Source: Thermoanaerobacter thermocopriae JCM 7501
GTDB lineage: Bacteria; Bacillota; Thermoanaerobacteria; Thermoanaerobacterales; Thermoanaerobacteraceae
Length of the DNA stretch: 64,000 nt
Assembly (NCBI RefSeq): GCF_001310975.1
Contig: NZ_BAZY01000003.1
Coordinates: 62,001-126,000 of the forward strand
Direction: 5' to 3'
Positions 9,393-18,405 of the stretch are shown piece by piece (position 1 is the stretch's first letter; each line of letters opens with the position of its first letter). The notes beneath the pieces are model-generated. The model was not told the origin of the DNA, ran no database searches, and saw nothing but the letters and a program-made list of their open reading frames with translations. Both the position numbers and the translations under genes were made by a program.

Positions 9393-12139
9393 TTAAACAT
9401 ATAGTTCATCATAATTAATGATATCAATAATAAAGCATATTTCATCATCATTAATATTGATATTAAACATGGTATTAAACACTGTTAGGGCATTTTTTAA
9501 TATTTGATATAAACCATTATTTTTATTTATGACCTCATTTTTGGCATGATGTTTAATAAAATTATTTGTAAATAGTCTTTCAACAACGCACCCCATATGT
9601 ATTCCTAGCTTAATTTTTTTCTCTCTTTTTAAAGCTATATTATATTTTTCTATATCTTTAATAAATAACTTATATGCCTCTATGACCTTTGAGGGATTGA
9701 TATAAGTAAGAAATTCTTCTAATGTCTCTTTTATTTCTTTGTATTCATTTTCAACCAAAAAATTATGCTTCAATTTAATGCCAAAATTTGTTGCCAAATA
9801 ATTTTTATCTTTTATTATTTTATCAGTAGGTACATAAGGAATACCATTTATCTCAGGATCTAAGGCTCCAATGACACATAATACGTCATTTTCCCGAATA
9901 ATGTTGTAATATTTCTCTGTCCTTTCAGTGATATCAAAAAAACTTAATGAATAAATTGCTAAATTCTCCAATTCGTAATTTGATTCAATATAATTTTTTA
10001 GTTTATCAGCCGTACCTTCTCCAGTAGAACAAATTGTAACTATGCAACGTTTCTTGTTTTCATTTGAAAATGTACGATTACAAATTGAATTATAAATTTC
10101 ATCTAAATCTTCATCTAAAAAATATGCCTTTCTTGCTGCTTCAAGAACTATAGGAGTGCTTACGTTATCAATAACTCTTGTCCTTATTCCTGTAAATTTT
10201 TCAATACTATCTGGTATATTTTTAATGAGCCCATATCAACTAAATACAAGATACCCTTACCTTCATGAATTTCTTTCGAAATATTCATTATTTTTATTAA
10301 TGCATCGTCAACATTCATATCTAATGGCATATCAAAATATGCAACTTTAGTTATATTTAATAGCTTATTTACTACATTTGCTATATTTTTCGCTACACCG
10401 TCACCATGCATTAATACCATTATAGCAACACTTTTTTTCTCGTTTATATCTCTCATACCGGAAACTAAAAACAATGTTATAAAACCACTTTCCTCTGTAG
10501 AAACATTAATTTTAAATTTGTCTTGAATCATTTTAACAATTTCTTCTGATATTTTAAACTCGTTTATATATTTATTACGTATCTCATTTAGTCGCAAATT
10601 AGTTATTGGTTGCCCATTTTTAATTCTTTTTATCAATGCCTCAAGGTGGAATGAAAATGCATACAAAAAATTATCATTTAATTTTATATTTAATTTTCTT
10701 TCAGCAAAATCTTTTACTTCCGCCGAAAAATCAATAATTTCTTTATCAACTAATTTTTCAATTTCTTTTACATTTGGAGATTTGAATTTATTTATTATGT
10801 GCTTATAAAGCGAATCTATATACAGCTCAATTCTCTCATTAATGTCATTTTTATCAAATCCTTGCTGCTCTAATATTTTATACCTTTCGATAATGAAATC
10901 ATACAAATCATATTTTTCAAGCGACTTTTCTTTCCCATCAGGTAATATTATTAAAGGATCTTCATAATATTTTTTATTTTTTGTATTTTCTTCATACATT
11001 TTTATTTTCATGTTTTCCGGTAATAATGTAATATCAATTTTTAATTCACCATCTGAATCTGTAGTATTGTAATTTCTTAAAAAAGCTTTAGCACAAAGCA
11101 ATTGTATGGTTGACTTTAATTCCCCTACGTTACCATTAAAATCACAATTTGCCATAATTGTTATTATTTCTGGAGAAATAATAAATTTTTTTGCTACTTG
11201 TTTTGCTTCTTTTTTTAAAAGTTCTTTAATAATTTCTATTTTTTCTTCAAATGGTCTATCGTTCCAAGCTGGCATCTTGATTACGATCGGTATTCTTCTT
11301 AAAAATGTTTTCAGAAGTGACGATTCCGGATTTTCGGTTGTCGCCAAAATAATCATTAACTTTGCTTTTCTTATCATTGCATCACCAAGCCTATGATATA
11401 TTCCCTTATCAATAAGATAAAAAAGCATTTCTTGTCCTTCTGGTGGTAGTCTATGTACCTCATCAAGAAACAATATGCCATTATTCGCTTTTTCTACTAA
11501 TCCAATATTGTCAGAATCAGCTCCTGTAAATGCCCCTTTTACATGGCCAAAAAGATATGACATTAACAACTGTGGGTTGTTATAATAGTCGGCGCAATTT
11601 AGAGTTTCAAAATTACTATACTTACCTATTTGTTTTCCAAATTCATACATTAATTCTGCCAAGTAAGATTTACCGGACCCCGGCGGCCCTATTATTAACG
11701 TATGCAAACCATATGGGGGATACAGAATAGCTGCTTTTGCCTGTTCCACTTGCTTTTTAAGACTCCCATTATACCCTATTAAATTTTCAAATATATCGGT
11801 ACTACTTTTTCTATTCGCTTTTTTAATTAATGCTATGAAATCATTCAAAGAAATACTTTCCCCTATCGACTCTCCGATTAATTCTTCAGCCTTTTCTCTC
11901 GTTAAATAATACACTGGTCTTGATACTAATTTTACTAATAATTTGTCTCGTACAAGTTTATTTAATATATGACTAATATTAGCTCTTGAGATTCCAAGAG
12001 TTTCTGATAAATCCTCTGCAGTAATGCCAAAATTTCTGCTCTTTAATACATCACTATCAGATATATTTTTCAATTTATCTCTAATATAATTTAAAACTTT
12101 TTCTTTATTAGTCATTCTGAAACCTCCTTTTCTTCGCAT
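9393..12139 (-). CDS. LevR-family sigma-54 activator with PRD and PTS domains, one frameshift
   Basis: About 915 residues after joining two frames at an A-run near 10219-10223 (restored: GSLKNIPDSIEKFTG). Domain order: HTH (about 38-75), AAA+ domain with Walker A GPPGSGKS (151-158), GAFTGA (202-207) and Walker B GILFLDEVHRL (221-231), PRD1, an EIIA-Man-like domain around VAIMVLMHGDG, an EIIB-Gat-like stretch, and a C-terminal PRD2 that makes up most of the second frame. Such proteins are switched by PTS-dependent histidine phosphorylation and open sigma-54 promoters. It lies directly upstream of the PTS operon on the same strand and almost surely acts on the promoter at 9256-9272. Confidence 0.9.
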
Positions 12140-12159
12140 GTTGTTTATGTGTTTATATT

Positions 12160-12183
12160 AAACTTGAGTTCGGCAAGTGGCAG
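12160..12183 (+). repeat. Direct repeat copy 1 flanking an IS remnant
   Basis: AACTTGAGTTCGGCAAGT with flanking bases recurs nearly identically at 12722-12744 in the same orientation. The two copies bracket a decayed transposase piece. Confidence 0.6.
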
Positions 12184-12475
12184 ACAAAGCAACAAGTCGA
12201 TTAGCTCTGTCAGTTTTTTTTGGCTGTAGTAGCTTTTTACGTACAAAATAACCCTACATGGCTTATCCCATCTAGGCGTCTTTCCATATATTTCGTTAGC
12301 ACTAAAAGTTTTATCCACGTGGAGTCCATGTTATAAAGATGTTTTCTTTGATTAACATAATCTATAAAACATTTAATCATACTTAGATTTTTGCTTTCAT
12401 CACATATTCATAGCCTTTAGTTCCAAAATAAAGCATATTGCCATGGTTAAGCACTCCACGGTCGCTACGTATACA
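12163..12475 (-). pseudogene. DDE-type transposase remnant (IS4/IS1634-like?)
   Basis: On the minus strand, DRGVLNHGNMLYFGTKGYEYVMKAK is readable near 12397-12472, resembling the second catalytic-aspartate block (DRGY...) of IS4/IS1634-type transposases. Further down, a different frame reads KPCRVILYVKSYYSQKKLTELIDLLL, ending at the direct repeat. Several stops and frame changes lie between. Inactive; family uncertain. Confidence 0.45.
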
Positions 12476-12849
12476 TTATTTGTCCAGTTTTTAAGAAGTT
12501 GTTCTTCGGAGGATTTTACGAAATCCAAAAAACCTTTTTTACGTTAAACTAAAAATATGTCGTATTTCAGTTGAAAATTCTTAACAACTTTATGATGTAT
12601 ATATAAAATTCTACGTGGAAATGTAAAATCCTTTTTTAAAATAAGCACTTGCAAAATTATTTCCGCAAAAACTCTTAATTTATGGATTTCATTATATAAT
12701 ATTTTGGGAAAAAATATTTATTTAACTTGAATTCGGCAAGTAGCAAGCTTAGAAGATATATGAAGAAAACAAAAAGCGTTATGGAGCTTGTATTTGTCTA
12801 GTGAAAAATATTCCAAATTGGAAATTATAGAAAATTTTGTGTAACCTAA
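12476..12849. other. Non-coding stretch between IS remnants
   Basis: No convincing gene was found. It holds the second copy of the direct repeat (12722-12744) and AT-rich sequence with short frames broken by stops. The whole 12140-13278 interval is best viewed as an insertion-sequence graveyard between the PTS regulator and the flagellar cluster. Confidence 0.5.
12722..12744 (+). repeat. Direct repeat copy 2 flanking an IS remnant
   Basis: AACTTGAATTCGGCAAGT differs from copy 1 at 12160-12183 by one base in this core. It may mark IS ends or a duplicated target. Confidence 0.6.
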
Positions 12850-13040
12850 TTAAACAACTCGGCTGTGAAAGATATGAACAAAAAAGACAAAGATACTCAA
12901 AATTCAAGAAATGGCTATACTTAAAAGACGGTAAAAACTCAACATAGAACTATCTGCAGAAATGGTAAGCAAAATAACCGAAAGAATAGTACCAGAAATA
13001 AAAGAATGGCAATCAATACCATTAGAAAAGATAAAAACTA
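12850..13040 (+). pseudogene. IS256-family transposase remnant (N-terminal half)
   Basis: Broken frames read LGCERYEQKRQ, then SRNGYT, then IELSAEMVSKITERIVPEI, EWQS and PLEKI. This is the N-terminal and linker portion of an IS256-type transposase, including the conserved ELSAEMVSKIT block. It contains at least one stop and two frame changes. It overlaps in content with the scrap at 1010-1155 only at PLEKI. Confidence 0.75.
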
Positions 13041-13060
13041 GGGTGCGAAGCCAGAAAAAA

Positions 13061-13109
13061 TTTTCTCTAGAACTTTGAATCCCTGGGGCTTCAAAGGTTC
13101 TAGAGAAAA
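13061..13109. repeat. Long stem-loop (19-20 bp arms with one bulge)
   Basis: The left arm at 13061-13079 (TTTTCTCTAGAAC...TTTGAA) pairs with 13090-13109 (TTCAAA...GTTCTAGAGAAAA), leaving one bulged base and a 10-nt loop CCCTGGGG-like. It follows directly on the IS256 scrap. It could be a mobile-element end or a small RNA terminator. Confidence 0.5.
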
Positions 13110-13278
13110 GCTTACAGTATCCCTAATTAAATATTTTAACCAAAAATCTTCACTTTCATGCATAAGATGTAGAAAAAAAGGTTATACTAAAGATTGATCA
13201 AATAAAAAATGTTAACTGATTCTTGCTGAGAAAGAGGATACAATTAATCTAAATGCACAAAATATTTTTTACCCCTAT

Positions 13279-13307
13279 AAAGGAAGCGGGAAATTCCCGC
13301 TTCCTTT
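13279..13307 (-). terminator. Terminator-like palindrome after the fliD-fliS operon
   Basis: AAAGGAAGCGGGAA and TTCCCGCTTCCTTT are perfectly complementary around one central base. It lies 12 bp beyond the last gene of the flagellar operon (stop at 13320). The following U-run is short, so termination may be partial. Confidence 0.65.
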
Positions 13308-13319
13308 AACGCTTTTTAT

Positions 13320-13793
13320 CTAAAAATAACTCTCAGGTGTATAGTATTTAAGATATTCTATATACCCCTCTTTACTTTTTGACAATTCCTCTAATTTGTT
13401 TTCTGTTTTTTCGAAAACAGCAGTTATATTTTGAAGATTTTTATCGTCTTTCTCTTTTATTTTTTCCAAAAGGTTTTTTGCCTCTATAAACAGCGCTTTC
13501 AATTTACTTATTTCTCTTGTAATTTTCCCTTCCAAAGCAAAAATACTTTCCACTTTATTTTCTTTTTTAAAAATATTATACAAAGGAATAAAATCGGTAT
13601 CTAATTTATCAATTTCTTCTATAATTTTTTGCTTTGTAGTAAGTAAATTCTTCAATTCTTCTAAATTGTTAGAAGCTATAGAGATACCTATTTTTTCAGT
13701 AACCTCACAAAGTTCTTTCAATCTTTGAATTTTATCCTGTACAATTTGAGTAAGTTTTTCTATATTATTATGCATCTCATCAACCCTTCGCAT
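13320..13793 (-). CDS. Flagellar chaperone-like coiled-coil protein (FliT/FlgN type)
   Basis: 157 residues, strongly charged and helical, with Leu/Glu/Lys heptads throughout and no membrane segment. The ATG at 13793 overlaps the end of fliS; a second ATG seven codons later is also possible. Position directly after fliD-fliS and size fit FliT, the chaperone of the FliD cap, but the sequence itself is too generic for a firm call. A different protein at 27438-27913 is the better FlgN candidate. Confidence 0.6.
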   Translation of the reverse strand: MRRVDEMHNNIEKLTQIVQDKIQRLKELCEVTEKIGISIASNNLEELKNLLTTKQKIIEEIDKLDTDFIPLYNIFKKENKVESIFALEGKITREISKLKALFIEAKNLLEKIKEKDDKNLQNITAVFEKTENKLEELSKSKEGYIEYLKYYTPESYF

Positions 13794-14165
13794 AGACTTT
13801 CTCTCTAACTTTATTAAGGGCTACACTCCAAGTATTTCTCAATTCTATAGCAAATCCTTTTACTTCTTCTAAAATTGTCACGTCTTTTTTTACGTTAGCA
13901 TCAATTAATCTTCTTAGCATATAGTCATATAACTGTACAAGTTTTTAGAAATATCATAATTCATATCCAAAGTAAGCATAAGCTCTGTAATAATGTCTTG
14001 TGCCCTTTGTATACTATTATTTGCTGCCATATAATCTTTTTTTTTCTATCGCCCCTTTTGCTTCTTCTATAAACCTTATTATGCCATTGTAAAGCATCAG
14101 TACCAGCTCTTCAGACTGGCTGTCAAAATAGTATTTTCTTTGTACTCCTGATATGGATTTACCAT
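13780..14165 (-). CDS. fliS: Flagellin chaperone FliS, three frameshifts
   Basis: No single long frame exists, but translation by hand gives MVNPYQEYKENTILTAS, then EELVLMLYNGIIRFIEEAK, then DYMAANNSIQRAQDIITELMLTLDMNYDIS, then LVQLYDYMLRRLIDANVKKD, which is FliS end to end. Breaks: 14111-14119 (a C missing in AGTCTGAAG), the T9 run at 14037-14045 (one base too many) and the T5 run at 13942-13946 (one too few). FliS binds the flagellin C-terminus in the cytoplasm and prevents premature polymerisation. The gene lies between fliD and the FliT-like gene, the usual order. Confidence 0.85.
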
Positions 14166-14178
14166 AAACGCACCCCCT

Positions 14179-15702
14179 TTATCCCATCATAACTCCAATC
14201 TGCTGACTCAACCACATACTTTGAGAATTCATTTGTCCTACATACATCTCTAGTACTGTAAATTGTGCATAATATCTTTGTTCAAGGTTATTCAGATAAT
14301 CTTGCATTTGAGCAATTCTCTCATCTATTTCTCTTATTCTGTTTCCTATAAAACTTGTGTCATAAAGCTGGGTGGTACTTCCTGCTTTTCTTGTTATGGC
14401 ATCTATGCCTTGGTCCAAAGTATCATATAACTTTTGTGCAATACCTGAAGTTTTCAAAGTAGTATTTCCATTAGAATCTGTCTCATAAACACCAGCAAAT
14501 ATCTTCATTACTTTGTCCAGATCATTTGCAATAGCATCTTTTAACTTCGTTTCGTCGATATAAAGTTTTCCACCTTCATACCATTGTCCTGTAGTAATGC
14601 CAATTGAACTTAAAGAACCTACACCGGATACTGTCGATGAAACAACATTTCTCATGGAGTAATATACTCGCCTTAAAGTTTCGTCATTGTTTAAATTCCC
14701 TGACCTTGCCTTTTCTTCCCATAGTTCTATATCACTGTCTTTCATAGCTTGTTTCTGTTCAGAAGTCAAAGGTGGATAATCGTAATACCTTTTTTCTGTA
14801 AGCTTTGCATTAATCTTTGTAATTATATCATTGTAACTGTCAACAAAGCTCTTTATAGCGTTATATATCTTGTCAACGTCTGTTGAAACAGATAAAGTTG
14901 TTGTGCCTGTACCTGTGAGGGTAATGTTTAAACCTAATAATGTAAAACTATTGGTACTTTCAGAATATACCGTTGAACCGTTATTTATAGTAAATTGAGC
15001 ATCTTTACCATACGCTATTGCACCATCAGTAACTGTGTTGGTTGTGGTATCTAGTGTCAAGCCTGATATCTTCATGGTATTAGTTAATATATTGTAACCG
15101 CCAGAATCCGAACCACTAAAATCTATCTTAGCAGCACTTCCTGTAGTTGTAGAAACTAAAAATATAGTCTTTAAATTAGTATCATATGTGGCAGTTACTC
15201 CTGCTCCAGAGCTATTAATCTTTGAAATTATCGTATTTAAAGAATCAGTTGAAGTTATAGAAATGCTTATACCATTCAATACAATAGTACCCGTTTGATT
15301 AAGTGCTGCAGTAGGATCTGTAATGCTAAGCTGCCCTGAGGTTCTGTACGCCGCTTGCGCTAATTGAGTTACACTTAAGGTATATACTCCATTTACTGCA
15401 CTTGATGTTGCTGTAGCTGTAGCTACCGCAGAATTTGAAGCAACAGTTTTAGCAAGAAAAGTTCCTTGTAATTTAAGTTGGAATACACTATTATCTCGCA
15501 GAGATAAAAGCTGTGTATTTATATCCCTTAAATCCTCTTGTTGCCATTGATACCATTGCTTTTGTTGTTCTAACCTATCAAGAGGAATACTGGCAGCTCT
15601 TATTAACTGTTGTACAATAGAATCAGTATCGAGTCCAGTTGCAAGACCACTTATTCTCAATAAATTGCTCACATTGTAGCTATTCATACTTATTGGATCC
15701 AT
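14179..15702 (-). CDS. fliD: Flagellar hook-associated protein 2 (filament cap) FliD
   Basis: 507 residues. The N-terminus has the FliD signature ISGLATGLDTDSIVQQLI followed by the coiled segment QQKQWYQWQQEDLRDIN; the centre is Ser/Thr/Gly-rich beta structure (VYTLSVTQLAQAA...), and the C-terminus returns to coiled coil (LNNLEQRYYAQFTVLEMYVGQMNSQ). The protein caps the growing filament and helps insert flagellin subunits. It sits between flaG and fliS, in one transcription unit starting from the sigma-28 promoter at 16122-16148. Confidence 0.95.
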   Translation of the reverse strand: MDPISMNSYNVSNLLRISGLATGLDTDSIVQQLIRAASIPLDRLEQQKQWYQWQQEDLRDINTQLLSLRDNSVFQLKLQGTFLAKTVASNSAVATATATSSAVNGVYTLSVTQLAQAAYRTSGQLSITDPTAALNQTGTIVLNGISISITSTDSLNTIISKINSSGAGVTATYDTNLKTIFLVSTTTGSAAKIDFSGSDSGGYNILTNTMKISGLTLDTTTNTVTDGAIAYGKDAQFTINNGSTVYSESTNSFTLLGLNITLTGTGTTTLSVSTDVDKIYNAIKSFVDSYNDIITKINAKLTEKRYYDYPPLTSEQKQAMKDSDIELWEEKARSGNLNNDETLRRVYYSMRNVVSSTVSGVGSLSSIGITTGQWYEGGKLYIDETKLKDAIANDLDKVMKIFAGVYETDSNGNTTLKTSGIAQKLYDTLDQGIDAITRKAGSTTQLYDTSFIGNRIREIDERIAQMQDYLNNLEQRYYAQFTVLEMYVGQMNSQSMWLSQQIGVMMG

Positions 15703-15714
15703 CCTTTATCCCCC

Positions 15715-16056
15715 CTATATTTTTCTATCCACAAAAAGTCCCGCTATTTCCCATAATCCTGCCACAAGATCAAGTATTTTTTCGGGAGGAATCTCGTCAA
15801 TAACTTCATTCGTATAACTATCAACAATTTTTACTACTATTGTATTTGTAGGCTTGTGTACAGAAAATTCAAAATATGTATGATCGTTAATGCTTATTTT
15901 TCTGTTTTCTTTATTAAGTACACTGTTAAGTTTGTTATCATCCACAGGTTTACTAAGTATATCTTTTACTGCTTTTATTTCCTCTAATAGCCCACTATCC
16001 TTTCTAAAGTGCGAATTCACCTGTCCTGTTCTCGCAGTATTAATCCCCTCCAACAT
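15715..16056 (-). CDS. flaG: FlaG family flagellar protein
   Basis: 113 residues; the C-terminal half (YFEFSVHKPTNTIVVKIVDSYT then EVIDEIPPEKILDLVA) is the FlaG domain, found next to fliD in many flagellates and thought to influence filament length. The N-terminal 45 residues are polar and variable. First gene of the flaG-fliD-fliS-fliT unit, with AGGAGG 8 nt before the ATG. Confidence 0.9.
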   Translation of the reverse strand: MLEGINTARTGQVNSHFRKDSGLLEEIKAVKDILSKPVDDNKLNSVLNKENRKISINDHTYFEFSVHKPTNTIVVKIVDSYTNEVIDEIPPEKILDLVAGLWEIAGLFVDRKI

Positions 16057-16121
16057 TACCGTTACTACCTCCTAAAATAAAATTTATCATTTGTAACACC
16101 TTCTCCTCTTTGTTAATATAA

Positions 16122-16148
16122 ATATCGACATATATTTTAAAAAGTTTA
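16122..16148 (-). promoter_or_regulatory. Sigma-28 (SigD) promoter for flaG-fliD
   Basis: On the minus strand TAAA (16148-16145), exactly 15 bp, then GTCGATAT (16129-16122). This matches the TAAA-N15-GCCGATAT flagellar consensus. It is about 70 bp upstream of flaG. Confidence 0.85.
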
Positions 16149-16167
16149 AATTTTTTTATATAACCGC

Positions 16168-16226
16168 AAAAAGAAAAACAAGTAAAACAGCACTTTATTT
16201 TACCTGTTTTACTTGTTTTTCTTTTT
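16168..16226 (-). terminator. 23-bp A/T-rich inverted repeat after the Spo0E-like gene
   Basis: Arms 16168-16190 and 16204-16226 are perfectly complementary over 23 bp (AAAAAGAAAAACAAGTAAAA... against its reverse complement). The stop codon of the Spo0E-like gene (16195) lies in the loop, and the gene's final lysine-rich codons form one arm. The poly-A/T arms give a U-tract on both strands. Confidence 0.65.
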
Positions 16227-16380
16227 TCATATACATCACAATTAATTCGTCTAATTCACGGCTTAACTCCAAAGATTTAGGAAGTTCTAAATTAGATTCA
16301 TTTAATTTCTTTTTTAGAAACTTTATCCTTTCAGCAATATCATTTTCTTCATAATAATGCTCTTTTATCACTTTCCCCAT
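16195..16380 (-). CDS. Spo0E-family aspartyl-phosphate phosphatase-like protein
   Basis: 61 residues: an N-terminal helix (IAERIKFLKKKLNE), a short turn, and a second helix carrying the hallmark LSRELDELIVMYM, i.e. the SxxLD motif of Spo0E. These small helical hairpin proteins dephosphorylate Spo0A~P and so delay sporulation. The Lys/Gln-rich tail is formed by the terminator arm. Start ATG preceded by AGGAGG. It stands alone between flagellar genes and asnB. Confidence 0.75.
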   Translation of the reverse strand: MGKVIKEHYYEENDIAERIKFLKKKLNESNLELPKSLELSRELDELIVMYMKKEKQVKQVK

Positions 16381-16520
16381 ATAAGCCGCATCCTCCTAAA
16401 ACATTTATGTTTTTATTATATCATGTAGAAATTAAAAATTCATTAGAAAATTATAACATGTATCAATGGCAAAAAAAGAGAATATATTTACTTATAGATT
16501 TAAATTTTAGGAGGATTTTT

Positions 16521-18362
16521 ATGTGTGGAATAACAGGATGGGTTAACTTCGATATGGACTTGTCACTTCAAAATGAAGTAATCGAAAAAATGACAAATAC
16601 CCTTAAAGAAAGAGGACCTGACGGTTCTGGAATATGGTTGTCAAAACATTGTGCTTTAGGCCATCGTCGATTAATTGTAATAGATCCACAAGGCGGAAGT
16701 CAACCAATGATAAAAAAATATGGTGAAAAAAATTTTGTCATTATCCATAATGGAGAACTCTACAATATGGATGAATTAAAAAATGAACTCATATCCTTGG
16801 GATATATTTTTAAAACCCGTTCAGATACTGAAATTATCTTGACATCTTATATAGAATGGGGGCCGACCTGTGTTAAAAAATTTAACGGAATATTTGCTTT
16901 TGCAATATGGGATGAAGTGCAAAATAGGCTTTTTATTGCCAGGGACCATCTCGGAATAAAGCCATTATTTTATACCATTAAAAATGGGTCTTTGATATTT
17001 GGCTCAGAAATCAAAGCAATATTAGCACATCCTAATGTAAAACCAGAGATAGACTCTCAAGGTCTTGCAGAAATATTTGTAATGGGACCTTCAAGAACTC
17101 CCGGATGCGGTGTCTTTAAAGACATTAAAGAATTAAAAGCCGGGCATTATCTCATATTTACCAAAAATGGAGTAAACATAAACAAATACTGGTCATTACA
17201 AAGTATTCCCCATGAAGATAGCCTTGAGAAAACGGCGGAAAAAATAAGGCATCTCCTTAGAGACTCCTCAGTAAGACAACTTGTTTCAGACGTACCTTTA
17301 TGTTCATTGCTATCAGGTGGCCTTGATTCAACTGCTGTATCTGCCTTTGCAAATGAAGAATTAAAACAAAAAGGTCAAAAACTTATAACATATTCTGTAG
17401 ATTATGTGGGTAATGATAAATATTTTACGCCAAACAAGTTTCAGCCAAACTCTGATGCAGATTGGGTAAAATTTGTCGCAAAGAAACTTGACACAAACCA
17501 TAACTATGTATTTATAGATAATGAAGAACTTGCATATGCTCTAAAACCAGCCTTGTACGCTCGAGACCTGCCTGGTATGGCAGATATAGATTCATCTTTA
17601 TATCTATTTTTAAAAGAAGTAAAAAAAGGAGCCACAGTCGCTCTATCAGGAGAAGGTGCTGATGAAGTTTTTGGAGGTTATCCCTGGTTTAGAAACAAAG
17701 AAGCAATTGAGGCTAATACCTTCCCATGGATAAGAATGATCAATGAACGCATGAAATTGCTTTTGCCAGAAGTTGTAAAATACATAAGACCTATAGAGTA
17801 TTTAAATGATAGATATAACGAGGCTTTAAATGAAGTGCCAAAGCTCACTGGAGAAGACCCCAAAAATACCAGAATGAGGAAAATGTTTTACCTTAACCTA
17901 ACAAGATTTATGCCCATGCTTCTTGATAGAATGGATAGAATGAGTATGGCAGTAGGTTTTGAAGCAAGAGTACCTTATTTAGACTACAGGCTTGTAGAAT
18001 ATGTATGGAATATACCGTGGGAAATGAAAAATTTAAATAACAGAGAAAAGGGAATATTGCGATATGCTCTAAAAGGTTACATCCCAAATGAAGTAATTGA
18101 AAGAAAAAAGAGTCCCTACCCTAAAACACACAATCCAGTATTTAAAAACATCGTTAAAAAATGGCTAAAACAAATAGTTGATGACAGTACATCGCCTTTA
18201 TTACAACTTGTAGATAAAAAAGCGATAATAACACTTATAGAAACAGATGCAAAAGCCTATGACCCTGCTTGGTTTTCTCAGCTTATGGGCTCCGCCCAAC
18301 TCTTCGCTTACCTCGTACAAATAAATATGTGGCTAAAAGATTATAAAATTTCTATAGTGTAA
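16521..18362 (+). CDS. asnB: Asparagine synthase (glutamine-hydrolysing) AsnB
   Basis: The start at 16521, with GGAGG 9 nt before, yields MCGITGW and so places the catalytic Cys2 of the class II glutaminase domain at the N-terminus; the longer frame from 16407 has no ribosome site. 613 residues: glutaminase domain (RGPDGSG, HNGELYN), then the ATP-PPase synthetase domain with LLSGGLDSTA and GEGADEVFGGYPW. The reaction is Asp + Gln + ATP to Asn. Because it is embedded between flagellin-modification genes on the opposite strand, it could instead amidate a sugar acid as some AsnB-like enzymes do; ordinary asparagine synthesis remains the default. Confidence 0.9.
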   Translation: MCGITGWVNFDMDLSLQNEVIEKMTNTLKERGPDGSGIWLSKHCALGHRRLIVIDPQGGSQPMIKKYGEKNFVIIHNGELYNMDELKNELISLGYIFKTRSDTEIILTSYIEWGPTCVKKFNGIFAFAIWDEVQNRLFIARDHLGIKPLFYTIKNGSLIFGSEIKAILAHPNVKPEIDSQGLAEIFVMGPSRTPGCGVFKDIKELKAGHYLIFTKNGVNINKYWSLQSIPHEDSLEKTAEKIRHLLRDSSVRQLVSDVPLCSLLSGGLDSTAVSAFANEELKQKGQKLITYSVDYVGNDKYFTPNKFQPNSDADWVKFVAKKLDTNHNYVFIDNEELAYALKPALYARDLPGMADIDSSLYLFLKEVKKGATVALSGEGADEVFGGYPWFRNKEAIEANTFPWIRMINERMKLLLPEVVKYIRPIEYLNDRYNEALNEVPKLTGEDPKNTRMRKMFYLNLTRFMPMLLDRMDRMSMAVGFEARVPYLDYRLVEYVWNIPWEMKNLNNREKGILRYALKGYIPNEVIERKKSPYPKTHNPVFKNIVKKWLKQIVDDSTSPLLQLVDKKAIITLIETDAKAYDPAWFSQLMGSAQLFAYLVQINMWLKDYKISIV

Positions 18363-18383
18363 TAAAATAAAAATACGTTAAAT

Positions 18384-18405
18384 GGCGGGAAATCCCCGCC
18401 GTTTT
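18384..18405. terminator. Bidirectional terminator between asnB and the glycosyltransferase gene
   Basis: GGCGGG (18384-18389) pairs with CCCGCC (18395-18400) around AAATC; followed on the plus strand by TTTTT and preceded by A-rich sequence, so it can serve both convergent genes. Confidence 0.75.

Noticed and set aside
13110-13278. Possible small zinc-ribbon peptide (CIRCRKKGYTKD)
   Set aside because: Very short, without start codon, ribosome site or upstream continuity; lies in IS debris.
15890-16075. Plus-strand frame opposite flaG
   Set aside because: Shadow of flaG with biased hydrophobic composition.
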